From Solidesulfovibrio carbinolicus (GTDB lineage Bacteria; Desulfobacterota; Desulfovibrionia; Desulfovibrionales; Desulfovibrionaceae), in contig NZ_CP026538.1 in NCBI RefSeq assembly GCF_004135975.1, positions 1,054,001 to 1,118,000 of the forward strand: 64,000 bases of DNA, read 5' to 3'. Shown here piece by piece: positions 45,201 through 52,057 of the stretch (the first letter of the stretch is position 1; the number at the start of each line of letters is the position of its first letter). The position numbers were made by a program, and so were the translations under genes. The notes under the pieces were generated by a model that saw nothing but the letters and a program-made list of their open reading frames with translations, was not told the DNA's origin and did no database searches.

Positions 45201-47701
45201 CCCAAACCGGAAAGCTGGGTGGTGGTCAGGTTGGCGATCTGGGTGGTGGTCAGTCCGGCCACGGCGGTGGTGGACAGGGAGCCGAGGAAGGTCGCGTCCA
45301 GGGCGGCCAGCTGGGTTTCGTCCAGGGCGGCCACGGCGGCGCTGCTTAAGGACCGGATCTGCGTGGCGGTAAGGCTTTGGAGCTGGCTGGCGTCCAGACC
45401 CTTGGCGGCGGTGGCGGTGAGCGCGCCGACCTGGGTGGCGGACAGGGCGGCCAGGGTGGCGGCGGACAGTTCGGCGGCGTCGGCGCTGGTCAGACCCTTG
45501 AGCTGCGTGGCGGTCAGCACGGCGATCTGGGTGGCGGTCAGGGCGTCCATCTGGGTGGAGGTCAAGCGGCTTATGGCCGTGGCCGTGAGCGCCTTGATCT
45601 GGGTGGTGGTCAGGGCGGCGATCTGCGTGATGGTCAGGGCATCGACGGCGGTCATGGACAGCCCGGCGATTTGCGTGGCGGTGAGGCTGGCCAGTTGGGC
45701 GGTGGTCATGGCCGCGAGCTGGCTCTCGGTGACGGCACCGGCCTGGGCGGCGGTCATGGCCGCGATCTGGGTGGTGGCCAGGGCGGCGAACTGGGTCTCG
45801 GTGAGGCCGGTGATGGCCGTGATGGAAAGCCCTTTGATTTGGGTGGTGGTGAGCGCCGCGACCTGAGTGGCGGCCAGGGAGGCGAACTGGGTCTCGGTGA
45901 GGCCGGCCAGGGCGGCGGCGGTCAGTCCCTTGACCTGGGTGGTGGTCAGGGCGGCCAGCTGCGTTTCGGAAAGCCCGGCCAGGGCGGTGGCGGTCAGCGA
46001 GGCCAGCTGGGTGCTGGAGAGGCTGGCCAGCTCGGTGGTGGTCAGTTCGGCCATGTCCGTGGCCGTGAGCGCCTTGATCTGGGTGGCGGTCAGGGCGGCC
46101 AGCTGGACGGCTGACAAGGCGGCCATCTGCTCGCCGGAGAGCTGGCTCACGGCGGCGGCGGACAGAGCCCGCACCTGGGTGGTGGACAGGGCAGCCAATT
46201 CCTCGGTGGTCAGCCCGGCCGCGGCCGTGGCCGTGAGGCCGGCCATCTGGGTGGCGGTCAGGGCCTTCACCTGGCTTGTGGACAACGAACCGACCTGGTC
46301 GGCCGAGAGGTTTTTGACCTGGGTGGCGGTGAGGGCGGAAATCCGGGTGGCGTCGAGGGCGGCCAGTTGGGTGACGGCCAGGCTGGCGATGACCGTCGTA
46401 GTGAGCTTGGCCACGGCGGTGGCGGACAGGGCGGCGAATTGTTCGGATGACAGCGCGGCCACCTGGCCGGCGGACAGGGCGGCCGCGCCGGTGGCGTTGA
46501 GGGCGGCCAGTTGGGTGGTGGTGAGGCTGGCCAGCTGTTCTTCGGTGAGTCCCTTGATCTGGGTGGCGGTCATGGCGGCCATCTGGGTGGTGGTCAGGGC
46601 AGCCAGGCTGGTGGTGGTGAGTTCGGCCATGTCCGTGGCCGAGAGTCCCTTGATCTGGGTGGCGGTCATGGCGGCGAGCTGGGTTTCGGACAGGCTGGCG
46701 GCCTGGGTGCCGGACAGGGCGCTGAGCCAGGTGGCGCGAAGGGCCGTAATCTGGGTGGTGGTGAGGCAGGCCAGCTGGCCCTGGTTCAGGGCGGCGATGG
46801 CCGTGGTGCTCAGCGAGGAAATCTGGGTTCCGGTCATGGCCCCGATCTGGGTGGCAGTCAGGGCGGCGGTCATGTCGCCGTCAATGGCGGCGATCTGGGC
46901 GGTGGTCAGGGCGGCGACCTGGGTGGCGCTCAGGCTGGCCAGCTGGTCGGGGCTCATGGCCGCGACCGTGGCGGTCGAGAGGGCCTTGACCTGGGTAGAA
47001 TTGAAGGCGGCCAGCTGGTCCGCGGAGAACGAAGCCGCCTGGGTGGCGGTGAAAGCGGCCACGCAGAGGTTGGACAGGGCGGCGATCTGGACGGTTTCAA
47101 GGCCGGCGACCTGTTCCTCGGTCAGGCTGCTGATCTGGGTGGCGGTCAGGCCCTTGACCTGGGTGGCGGTCAGAGCGTCGAGGTGGGTTTCATCCAGGCT
47201 GCCCACGGCTGTGGCGGAAATGGCCTTGACCTGGGTGGCGGTCAGGGCGCCCAGCTGATCGACGCTCAGTGCGTTGATCTGGGTGGCGGAAAGCGCGGCC
47301 ATCTGGGTGGCGCTCAGGGCAGACAGCTGGGTGGTGGACAGGGCGGCCAGCTGGGTGGTGGTCAACGAGGCGATCTGGGTGGTGGTCAGCTCGCGAATGT
47401 CGGAGGCGGTGAGTCCGGCCAGCTGGGTGGGGGACAGGGCGGCAATTTCGTCCTCCGCGAACACGGCGATCTGGGTCTTGGTCAGGGCGGAGAACTGGGC
47501 TGCGCTGAAGTAGACGAGCTGGTCGATGGTCAGCGCCTTGGCCTGGCCCGTGGTCAGGGAGGCCATCTGGACGGTGCTGAGCGCCTCGACCTGGGTTTCC
47601 AGGAGATCGGCGAAATCCGTGGCGGCAAGGGAGCGAAGCGCCGTCGTCGTCAGGGCGGCGATGGCTTCGGCCGAATAGGAGGATATGGGGGCTACGCTCA
47701 C
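39257..47701 (-). CDS. Giant octapeptide-repeat protein, 2814 residues
   Basis: Start is GTG 47701 with AAGGAG nine bases upstream. After about 15 residues the whole protein is a run of eight-residue units, consensus A/G-L-S/T-x-T-Q-I/L/V/M-A, 349 units with no phase slip, ending AIQSALA. Hydrophobic positions 2 and 7 and an S/T-x-x-Q cap suggest a short-helix solenoid; this is inference. It has no signal peptide, membrane segment or recognised domain, very few Cys, and is very rich in Ser, Thr, Ala, Leu and Gln. A surface or structural role is plausible; a repeat-poor secretion signal is not seen. It lies between a methyltransferase gene and the GT41 gene on the same strand. Confidence 0.9.
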   Translation of the reverse strand: MSVAPISSYSAEAIAALTTTALRSLAATDFADLLETQVEALSTVQMASLTTGQAKALTIDQLVYFSAAQFSALTKTQIAVFAEDEIAALSPTQLAGLTASDIRELTTTQIASLTTTQLAALSTTQLSALSATQMAALSATQINALSVDQLGALTATQVKAISATAVGSLDETHLDALTATQVKGLTATQISSLTEEQVAGLETVQIAALSNLCVAAFTATQAASFSADQLAAFNSTQVKALSTATVAAMSPDQLASLSATQVAALTTAQIAAIDGDMTAALTATQIGAMTGTQISSLSTTAIAALNQGQLACLTTTQITALRATWLSALSGTQAASLSETQLAAMTATQIKGLSATDMAELTTTSLAALTTTQMAAMTATQIKGLTEEQLASLTTTQLAALNATGAAALSAGQVAALSSEQFAALSATAVAKLTTTVIASLAVTQLAALDATRISALTATQVKNLSADQVGSLSTSQVKALTATQMAGLTATAAAGLTTEELAALSTTQVRALSAAAVSQLSGEQMAALSAVQLAALTATQIKALTATDMAELTTTELASLSSTQLASLTATALAGLSETQLAALTTTQVKGLTAAALAGLTETQFASLAATQVAALTTTQIKGLSITAITGLTETQFAALATTQIAAMTAAQAGAVTESQLAAMTTAQLASLTATQIAGLSMTAVDALTITQIAALTTTQIKALTATAISRLTSTQMDALTATQIAVLTATQLKGLTSADAAELSAATLAALSATQVGALTATAAKGLDASQLQSLTATQIRSLSSAAVAALDETQLAALDATFLGSLSTTAVAGLTTTQIANLTTTQLSGLGTAQISALTLLQVNALSADQLGSLTITQLARFSALQMVVITTDAAAGLTSQQLASLTTTQMRGLSATALSALSAEQMAAFSATQLAALSSGQLAGLSETDVAELTATQIAGLTATQLSGLTTTALGGLSETQLAGFSASQAKGLTATQAAALSTTQLSAMTAAQVAALSAAALAALTATSLAALSETQLAALTPTQIASLTTTSLAGLSSTQIAGLTTTQLSGLTAAQLAGLDPATAAGLTPAQLAALSTAQLRRLSSTALSALSAEQMAALSDTQLASLAATQIAGLTTTDMAELTASDLAAMTTSQLAALSHDAIGSLTAEQLTALSAAQLKSLTKTSGSGLDGTQTAVMTPAQIAGLSVSAVAGLTETAVRALSVTQLAALSAAQVAALSTTALTALDATQVAALSATQIKGLTTTQLASMSSTTAAALTATQVAALTTTQLRALPAADVSALSAAQMAALSRTQLASLTAAQIAGLGADDMAELGATQLAALTAAQFAALTATALAGMTAEQIGVLTTTQVKGLSATVVGAMNQSQLAALTTTQLAAMTTTALAGLTSTGLGQLSATQLSALSASQITALTATAVAGLTTSQFAAMSAAQLAAMTATQVAGLTTGQMAALTATQLAGLTPAALAGLDGVQIGSMTTSQLAGLSTSQIAALSATAVAGLTTTQVAALAPSQIAALTATELSALSDSQIAAMTTTQMGSLTTTQLRGLSATQISDFSADQLAALSATQLAALTATGVGNLTSTQLAAMPESQIAALTATQIAALSATALAGLSATALAALSNTQLAALTATQIGALTTTQLGALTTTQWGRLTATQLRGITETQAAALTPGQLAGLTPTQVAAMTGTAVAALSTTSLASLTANQIAALDTADMAALTGSQIAALSLTQLAALGTTQIAALSVTAVAALTTTELAALAATQSAALTSTQIGALTETQTAALSTSQLAALTATQLSGMSDTQVASLSFTQLAAMSASQLAALTVAGIDGFTPTKIAALSASQLAALTADQIAGLDAEQVAALTTAQLAALTTTQLRAISATGMAALTATQLGSLTATQISSLATSQIQALTSTEIAQLSTTQLAALGTAQMASLSTSAVAGLTESQLAALTTRQMTALTATQFAALTASQLSSLTTTQMGLLTVTEIAGLTETQVAALSTSQIAALSGTQTAALSTDAVSGLTAGQLAALTTTQLRQLTAVQIGALSETQMSGLVVSQIAALTQTQIRGISANAFEAMTATQIAALADTQLTALSTTQLGKLTATFMAALNATQLGSLTVTQMAGLGTTALASLSETQLDALSTRQLAALTPTQMAGLTTTQISSLDATQLGALTATEIGGLTSSQVAALSATQMAALTTTQAKALSATAVAGLTPTQFAALSTSQFAALTATQMAGLSATQLAALPTSRVQALAATQLAALTASQIGSLAATQLAALSAAQTAALTTTQVAGLTSTQLAAMGETQLAALTTTQIAKLSTTAVPGLTATALAALSTKQMAALAATQMAALTTTQMAGLTTSQLRNLTAAQVAGLTATGVGALSTTQIGALRTTQIAALADAGVAGLTAAQIESLSGEQLAALSAGQMDALSTTALAGLSTTTLAALTTAQIASLSATGMAALTTTQIASLGTSQIAALSKTELGGMTSRQAAALTAAQIAGLTAAQVAQLSTSAVSGLTASQVAGLTLTQLAAMTATQIAALTPTAVAGLTTTELAALTTTQFSSLSATGVSGLTAAQIGSLTTDQVKLLSTTTLSGLTAAQTAALTTTQFAALSAHQISALSTLGVAGLTPTQLDGMTETQFAGLTSSQIGALTPTAIASLSADQIADLTVTQIDGLERMQLRALGSEQVKALSTSQLASLSATQMGNLAGTQLTSLTAAQLASLSSTQVGALTATQLGTMDATQIGALSANQLAGLTTTTVSRLSATTIAQLTTTELEALNATQIDAFTTTQLAGMTSEQLAAIQSALA
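39281..47656 (-). repeat. 24-bp coding repeat array, 349 units
   Basis: The DNA repeats every 24 bases in phase with the octapeptide. Because the period is a multiple of three, the other strand and the other frames stay open over long stretches, giving many false antisense frames. It is not a CRISPR array: there are no unique spacers. Confidence 0.9.
43745..46624 (-). repeat. Five-fold higher-order repeat of 576 bp (24 octads) inside the giant gene
   Basis: A marker octad ending D-[MVA]-A followed by E-L recurs at residues 359, 551, 743, 935, 1127 and 1319, each exactly 192 residues apart. In DNA the same marker begins at 46621, 46045, 45469, 44893, 44317 and 43741, exactly 576 bp apart. Neighbouring octads (EQMA, then two or three before the marker) recur as well. 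Past 43.7 kb the register changes. Confidence 0.85.
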
Positions 47702-47923
47702 GGCTTGGGACTCCTTGCGAGGGATGAAACAGCTTTCCCGGCCAACGCCGGCCGGGGGGAAATTTTTTCCCGCTCTGCCGGCCCTGGCGTATGCCTCGCA
47801 AGAAAAGCGCCAAGAAGACGCTCCTATCGAGCTTTCCGATAATTCAAGACTGATTGGGGAAACGCGTGCCCAGGGCGCGGGAGCATCGCCGTGCGACCGC
47901 CGGGGTGGCGGTCGGACGCCGGC

Positions 47924-49000
47924 TCAGCCCTTGGGGCCGGGTTCGGGATAGCGCAGGGAGCCGACCAGATCGGCCGGGGCGAGTCGGGACCAGTCGAAGT
48001 CCGGCACGTCGCGGGTTTTGCGGCACAGGATTTCGCTGTGGCAGTAAAGCCCGGTGACGGGGCGGCCGCGCAGATAGGGATCGGCCAGGGAGGAAAAGCG
48101 GCCCACGATAGGATTGGACAGGCCCGCCTCCAGGCACTCGAAGCCCAGGGCCGGGGAGAACAGCGCCCGTAGCGCCATGTCGCTGTACTGGAAAAAATGC
48201 CAGGGCCGCTCGTGAGAAGAAAAGGAGAAGTGGGTCTCCAGGGCCAGATGTCCTCCCAGTTTGAGGCATTTGGCCATTTCCACGGCTGCGACCCAGGGCA
48301 TGGCCAGGTGTTCCAGCACGGCAAAGGAGACGATGAGGTCAAAGGGCTCGTCAAAATAGGCGGAGAGTCGGTGAGCGTCGCCCACCACATCCACGTTTTT
48401 GCCGGGGTAATAGTCGAAGCCGACGTAGGTGGCCGTATCGAACCGCTCCCGGCCGCGCGGCCCCCGGCCCTCGGCCGTGACGGCCCGACTGCCCACTTCG
48501 AGCACCCGCAGGCCCGGACGGTTGCCCAGGGAAACCACATGGTCCCAGAAGTTGGCATGGGACAGGGCCTCGGCCATGGGGACATCCTGGTGGAGGTAGA
48601 CATGGTCATGGGCGGCGTCGGACACGGCGTCCATGGGAACCACGGAAAGCCGGGCCAGGACGGTCTCCCGGCTTGGGGAGCAGGCCACGAGGCTCGCCTC
48701 GGCAAAATCCGGGACCACGGCGTCGAAGCCCCGGCAAGGCGGCAGGGCGCGGCCCTCCTTGGCCAGCCGTCGGGCCACGTCGGGTCGGGCGTGCCGCAGT
48801 TCCAGAGGCGCTTGGCCGTTGTCGGCGCGGAGAACGAGGCGCGGGGCGTCGGCCTCGGGAGCAGGCGCGGCCCAGCCGACGAGGCGCAAGCCGCGCGAGC
48901 GGTCGACGACGGCCCGGTGGCGGGGGCAGTCCAGGCCAAAGCCGGCCAGGCCAGGGTCGCTTGCGGCGGCGTGGGCGATGACGATGCCGTGATGTTGCAT
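47924..49000 (-). CDS. SAM-dependent methyltransferase with N-terminal accessory domain
   Basis: A 358-residue protein. The methyltransferase core occupies about residues 150-290: LRVLEVGSRAVTAEG (SAM motif I), YVGFDYYPGKNVDVVGDAH, and FDLIVSFAVLEHLAMPW. An N-terminal region (residues 1-115) looks like a beta-rich accessory domain. ATG 49000 is chosen with GGAG seven bases upstream; the longer frame has no support. It lies 222 bases before the giant repeat gene on the same strand, so it may modify the same product, for example by methylating a glycan. Substrate not known. Confidence 0.88.
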   Translation of the reverse strand: MQHHGIVIAHAAASDPGLAGFGLDCPRHRAVVDRSRGLRLVGWAAPAPEADAPRLVLRADNGQAPLELRHARPDVARRLAKEGRALPPCRGFDAVVPDFAEASLVACSPSRETVLARLSVVPMDAVSDAAHDHVYLHQDVPMAEALSHANFWDHVVSLGNRPGLRVLEVGSRAVTAEGRGPRGRERFDTATYVGFDYYPGKNVDVVGDAHRLSAYFDEPFDLIVSFAVLEHLAMPWVAAVEMAKCLKLGGHLALETHFSFSSHERPWHFFQYSDMALRALFSPALGFECLEAGLSNPIVGRFSSLADPYLRGRPVTGLYCHSEILCRKTRDVPDFDWSRLAPADLVGSLRYPEPGPKG

Positions 49001-49398
49001 GGGCGTCTCCGGAAGGCCGTTGCGGTCGTTTCGTGACGGCCGGGCCACGGTAGGCGAGAAGCCCCCTGCAGACAAGACCGCGACGCGGCGGGAAATGGCC
49101 CTGGCTCCCGGGCTGTCCCGAAGTTCTGGCCGCCATTGGTCCGGCGACGGCTACGACAGGCGTTGGTCTTGCGTCGGAAAGGATGGCGCAGAAATGGTTT
49201 ATTATAATATTTATTCCATTTGTAATGATATTTCTCAATGGTTCGGGATGACGACGAGTTATTGTTGCCATGCGTGGATAGTCGTGGGTGTAGAGCTGGT
49301 AAAGATAAACGTTTCTCTTGATTTTCATTGCCTGGGTGCTAGTGTGTGCCAAGCTGTTTTGTTTTCGCAGTCGTCTGTCAAACTACGAGGAGGAGCGT
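49001..49398. other. A/T-rich divergent intergenic region
   Basis: This 398-base gap separates the methyltransferase and the small exported protein. It is strikingly A/T-rich at 49195-49240, with TATAAT at 49204-49209. A candidate promoter for the small gene is TTGATT (49318-49323), 16 bases, TAGTGT (49340-49345) with an extended -10 TG. No further gene is supported. Confidence 0.5.
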
Positions 49399-49650
49399 AT
49401 GAAAAAGAGAATTGCTGCCCTGTTGTTTGCCGTCGCGTGCGTGTTCGCCCTGTCCGCCGCTCCGGCCATGGCCGGCACCGCCGCCAATGTGGCCACGAGC
49501 TGGCAGGCCTCCACCACTGCGGTGGAAAACTTCAACTTCGGCAATGCGTTCGGCACCAGCGCCACCAAACTGCCCGAACAGACCCAGTTGGCCCTGACGG
49601 TTGGCTACTGGGAGACCTTCCTGCTGACGTTCCTGGTTTTCGGCAACTAG
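49399..49650 (+). CDS. Small exported protein, 83 residues
   Basis: Signal peptide MKKRIAALLFAVACVFALSA..AMA with cleavage after about residue 25. The mature 58 residues are Thr/Asn/Ala-rich, with NFNFGNAFGTSATKLPEQTQ, and end in a hydrophobic stretch WETFLLTFLVFG. It has no Cys in the mature part. No family is recognised. A strong AGGAGGAG site, an extended -10 promoter candidate and a perfect terminator suggest high expression of a single-gene unit. It could be a small periplasmic or membrane-associated structural protein. The longer in-frame upstream start is rejected because it would bury the signal peptide. Confidence 0.8.
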   Translation: MKKRIAALLFAVACVFALSAAPAMAGTAANVATSWQASTTAVENFNFGNAFGTSATKLPEQTQLALTVGYWETFLLTFLVFGN

Positions 49651-49657
49651 CCGTTTT

Positions 49658-49698
49658 CGGGACGGGGCCTTATGAGGACGAAGGCCCCGTCCCGTTTT
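49658..49698 (+). terminator. Terminator of the small exported protein gene
   Basis: A 14-bp perfect stem (49658-49671 with 49681-49694) and four T residues, eight bases after the stop codon. Confidence 0.92.
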
Positions 49699-49784
49699 GT
49701 CCGGCCTAGCCCCTCTCCCGTCCCGCTTGACGTCACCCGCGGGCCGCGCTAAACAGTTTTCAACAACTCGGAGGATTCCCTGCC

Positions 49785-49868
49785 ATGACCGCCAACCGCT
49801 TCCCGCTAGCTTTCCCGCATATGTCGGCTTGCGCGGTCGTAGTAGGCGTCGTCGTTACGGCGCCTTAA
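49785..49868 (+). CDS. Valine-rich leader peptide of ilvB, 27 residues
   Basis: ATG 49785 to TAA 49868 encodes a short peptide starting MTANRFPLAF and containing VVVGVVVT at residues 18-25, six Val codons in a window of seven. GGAGG lies ten bases upstream. It is followed by an attenuator terminator and ilvB, the same arrangement as E. coli ivbL-ilvB. Ribosome stalling at the Val codons when valyl-tRNA is scarce would prevent terminator formation. One Leu codon CTA at position 8 is also present. Confidence 0.85.
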   Translation: MTANRFPLAFPHMSACAVVVGVVVTAP

Positions 49869-49932
49869 GCGGGGATACTCACTTTTTTTCGTGAAAACCA
49901 AGCCCCCGCCGGCGCGCCGGCGGGGGCTTTTT
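49868..49932 (+). promoter_or_regulatory. Transcription attenuator before ilvB
   Basis: Terminator: a 12-bp stem (49901-49912 with 49917-49928), loop CGCG, then five T residues (49928-49932). Competing antiterminator: AGCGGGG at 49868-49874 can pair with CCCCGC at 49904-49909, part of the terminator 5' arm. A ribosome held at the Val codons (49836-49856) would leave 49868 onward free. Confidence 0.8.
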
Positions 49933-49978
49933 ATTGGGAGCTTTCCGTCGTGCGTCTCGGGGCTTAACGGAGCCAGAC

Positions 49979-51673
49979 ATGACACGGATGACGGGAGCGC
50001 GCCTCATCGCCGACAGCCTTGTGCGCCATGGCATCAAAGCCGTGGCCGGCATTCCCGGCGGGGCCAACCTGCCCCTTTTCGACGCCATCGGCCAAACCCC
50101 GACCCGCATCGTCCTGGCCCGCCACGAGCAGGGGGCCGGATTCATCGCCCAGGGCATGGCCCGGGTCACGGGGCAGGCGCAAGTCTGCCTGGCCACCTCC
50201 GGCCCAGGCGTCATGAACCTGCTTACCGCCATCGCCGACGCCAAGGCCGATTCCGTGCCCCTGGTGTGCCTCGCCGGCCAGGTGCCCCGGGCGCTTCTGG
50301 GCACCGACGCCTTTCAGGAAGTCGATGTCTACGGCCTGACCATCCCCATCGCCAAACACAACGTGCTGGTGCGCCGGGCGGCCGATCTGCCCCGGATCAT
50401 GGAAGAGGCTTTTGCCATCGCCGTTTCCGGCCGGCCCGGGCCGGTGGTGGTGGACGTGCCCCGGGACGTCCAGACCGAGGAATTCGATTTCACTGGCTGG
50501 CCGTCGCCGCGTGCCGGTTCCGGCTGGACCGAGGTCCCGGGTTTGCCCGGTCCGGCCGATCTGGCCTTCGCCGCCTCCCTTCTGGCTCGTTGCGAGCGTC
50601 CGGTCCTCTACTGCGGCGGCGGGGCGCGGGGAGCCGGCGCGGAAATCGCCGTTCTGGCCGAGCTGCTCGACGCCCCGGTGGTCACCACGCTCATGGGTCT
50701 GGGCCTGCTCCCCCCGGGCCATTCCCGCCTGGCCGGCATGATCGGGATGCACGGCGCGCCGGCGGCCAACCATCTGCTCACCCGCTGCGACATGCTCGTG
50801 GCCATCGGCGCGCGCTTCGACGACCGGGCCACCGGCGACCCCAAGCGCTTTTGCCCCGGGGCCTCGGTCGTCCACATCGACATCGACCCGTCCGAGCACG
50901 ACAAGAACCGCGCGGCCCACGTCCCCCTGGCCGGCGACGCGGTCCGTACCCTGAACGCGCTCATGCCCCTGGTCCCGGCCCGCTCCCGCCCGGCCTGGGC
51001 GGCCATTCGGGCAAGCCTGGGGCTGGCCCATCCCTTTGCCCTGCCGGGGCTGGACGACTCCAAAAGCCCTTATGGCGTGCTGGCCGCCGCCGCTGCGATC
51101 CTGGGCCCCGAGGCCGTGGTGGCCACCGACGTCGGCCAAAGCCAGATGCGCGCCGCCCAGGTCTGGCCCTGCCACAGCCCGGGAAAATTCCTCACCTCCG
51201 GCGGCCTGGGCACCATGGGCTTCGGCTTGCCGGCGGCCATTGGCGCGGCCCTGGCCGATCCGACCCGGCCGGTGGCCTGCGTGGTCGGCGACGGCGGCTT
51301 GCTCATGAACGTCCAGGAGCTGGCCACCCTGGCCGAGTTGGGGCTGCCGGTCAAAATTCTGCTCATGGACAACGGCGTGCTTGGGCTCGTGCGCCAGCAG
51401 CAGGCGCTGTTCGTGGGCGGCCGCTACACCGCCTCGACCTTTGCCGCCAGGCCCGATTTCGTGGCCCTGGCCGCCGCCTTTGGCATCGCCGCCATTGATC
51501 TCGAACCCTGCCGCGACGTCCGGGCCGCCCTGGCCGCCGTCCTGGCCGCACCGGGACCGGCCCTGGCCCGCATCCCGGTCGATCCCGACGCCCACGTCTA
51601 TCCCATGGTGCCGCCCGGCGCCGCCAACCATGAAATGATCCTGGAGAAACGCCATGACCACGCCCATTCGTGA
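49979..51673 (+). CDS. ilvB: Acetolactate synthase large (catalytic) subunit
   Basis: A 564-residue thiamine-diphosphate enzyme that condenses two pyruvates to acetolactate, the first step to valine and leucine. The catalytic Glu is Glu50 in RHEQGAGFIAQGMAR. The ThDP-binding motif is VGDGGLLMNVQELATLAELGLPVKILLMDN near residues 438-467. It has the usual three-domain length. ATG 49979 is preferred (GGAG seven bases upstream). Regulation by the leader peptide attenuator is expected. The small subunit gene overlaps its end by 20 bases. Confidence 0.95.
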   Translation: MTRMTGARLIADSLVRHGIKAVAGIPGGANLPLFDAIGQTPTRIVLARHEQGAGFIAQGMARVTGQAQVCLATSGPGVMNLLTAIADAKADSVPLVCLAGQVPRALLGTDAFQEVDVYGLTIPIAKHNVLVRRAADLPRIMEEAFAIAVSGRPGPVVVDVPRDVQTEEFDFTGWPSPRAGSGWTEVPGLPGPADLAFAASLLARCERPVLYCGGGARGAGAEIAVLAELLDAPVVTTLMGLGLLPPGHSRLAGMIGMHGAPAANHLLTRCDMLVAIGARFDDRATGDPKRFCPGASVVHIDIDPSEHDKNRAAHVPLAGDAVRTLNALMPLVPARSRPAWAAIRASLGLAHPFALPGLDDSKSPYGVLAAAAAILGPEAVVATDVGQSQMRAAQVWPCHSPGKFLTSGGLGTMGFGLPAAIGAALADPTRPVACVVGDGGLLMNVQELATLAELGLPVKILLMDNGVLGLVRQQQALFVGGRYTASTFAARPDFVALAAAFGIAAIDLEPCRDVRAALAAVLAAPGPALARIPVDPDAHVYPMVPPGAANHEMILEKRHDHAHS

Positions 51674-51956
51674 AACACACGCTTGCGAGTCTCCCCGGGC
51701 CGAACTGGAACTGGCCACCCGGGACGCCCTTGGCGCGCTGCGCCATGTGGCCGCCTGTCTGGCCCGGCGCTCCCACGAGCTGCTGGGGCTTTCCTGCCTG
51801 CCCGGCCCGGCCGGTCAGGGACGGCTGGTGGTGGCCGTGGCCGACGACGGCCGGCTGGAGCGGCTGTTGGCCGAACTGCGCGCCCTGCCCGAGGTCAGCG
51901 GGGCGCGATTGTCGCGCCTGGCGGGGGCGTCCCTGACCGAGCCGGTCGCGGCTTGA
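51654..51956 (+). CDS. ilvN: ACT-domain small subunit of acetolactate synthase
   Basis: A 100-residue protein with one ACT-like domain (ALGALRHVAACLARRSHELLGLSCLPGP, then RLVVAVADDGRLERLLAELRALPEVSGARL). The first half shows the beta-alpha-beta pattern of IlvN/IlvM regulatory subunits, which bind valine and give feedback control. It overlaps ilvB by 20 bases, with GGAG eight bases before its ATG. At 100 residues it is the short E. coli IlvN type. A hairpin without T-run follows at 51956-51992. Confidence 0.82.
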   Translation: MTTPIRETHACESPRAELELATRDALGALRHVAACLARRSHELLGLSCLPGPAGQGRLVVAVADDGRLERLLAELRALPEVSGARLSRLAGASLTEPVAA

Positions 51957-52057
51957 GGCGCCAAAGGCCGGTGACGCGGCCTTTGGCCGCCTCTGGACGG
52001 CCCCGGCCGCCTGCGTTATGCACGGTATGGCGGCTGTCGCCGTTCGGAGGTTGTTGT

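Noticed and set aside
39257-47701. CRISPR-like or satellite repeat array
   Set aside because: Units are 24 bp, contiguous, variable and in coding frame, without unique spacers or cas genes.
39276-47842. Long antisense reading frames across the giant repeat gene (for example 39942-41834, 42579-44042, 45867-47258 on the plus strand)
   Set aside because: They arise because the 24-bp repeat is a multiple of three, so stop-free frames repeat. They have no RBS and only Trp/Val/Ala-rich nonsense sequence.
49697-49894. A 65-residue frame overlapping the ilvB leader
   Set aside because: It has no RBS, and the leader peptide in another frame has the RBS and the Val codons.
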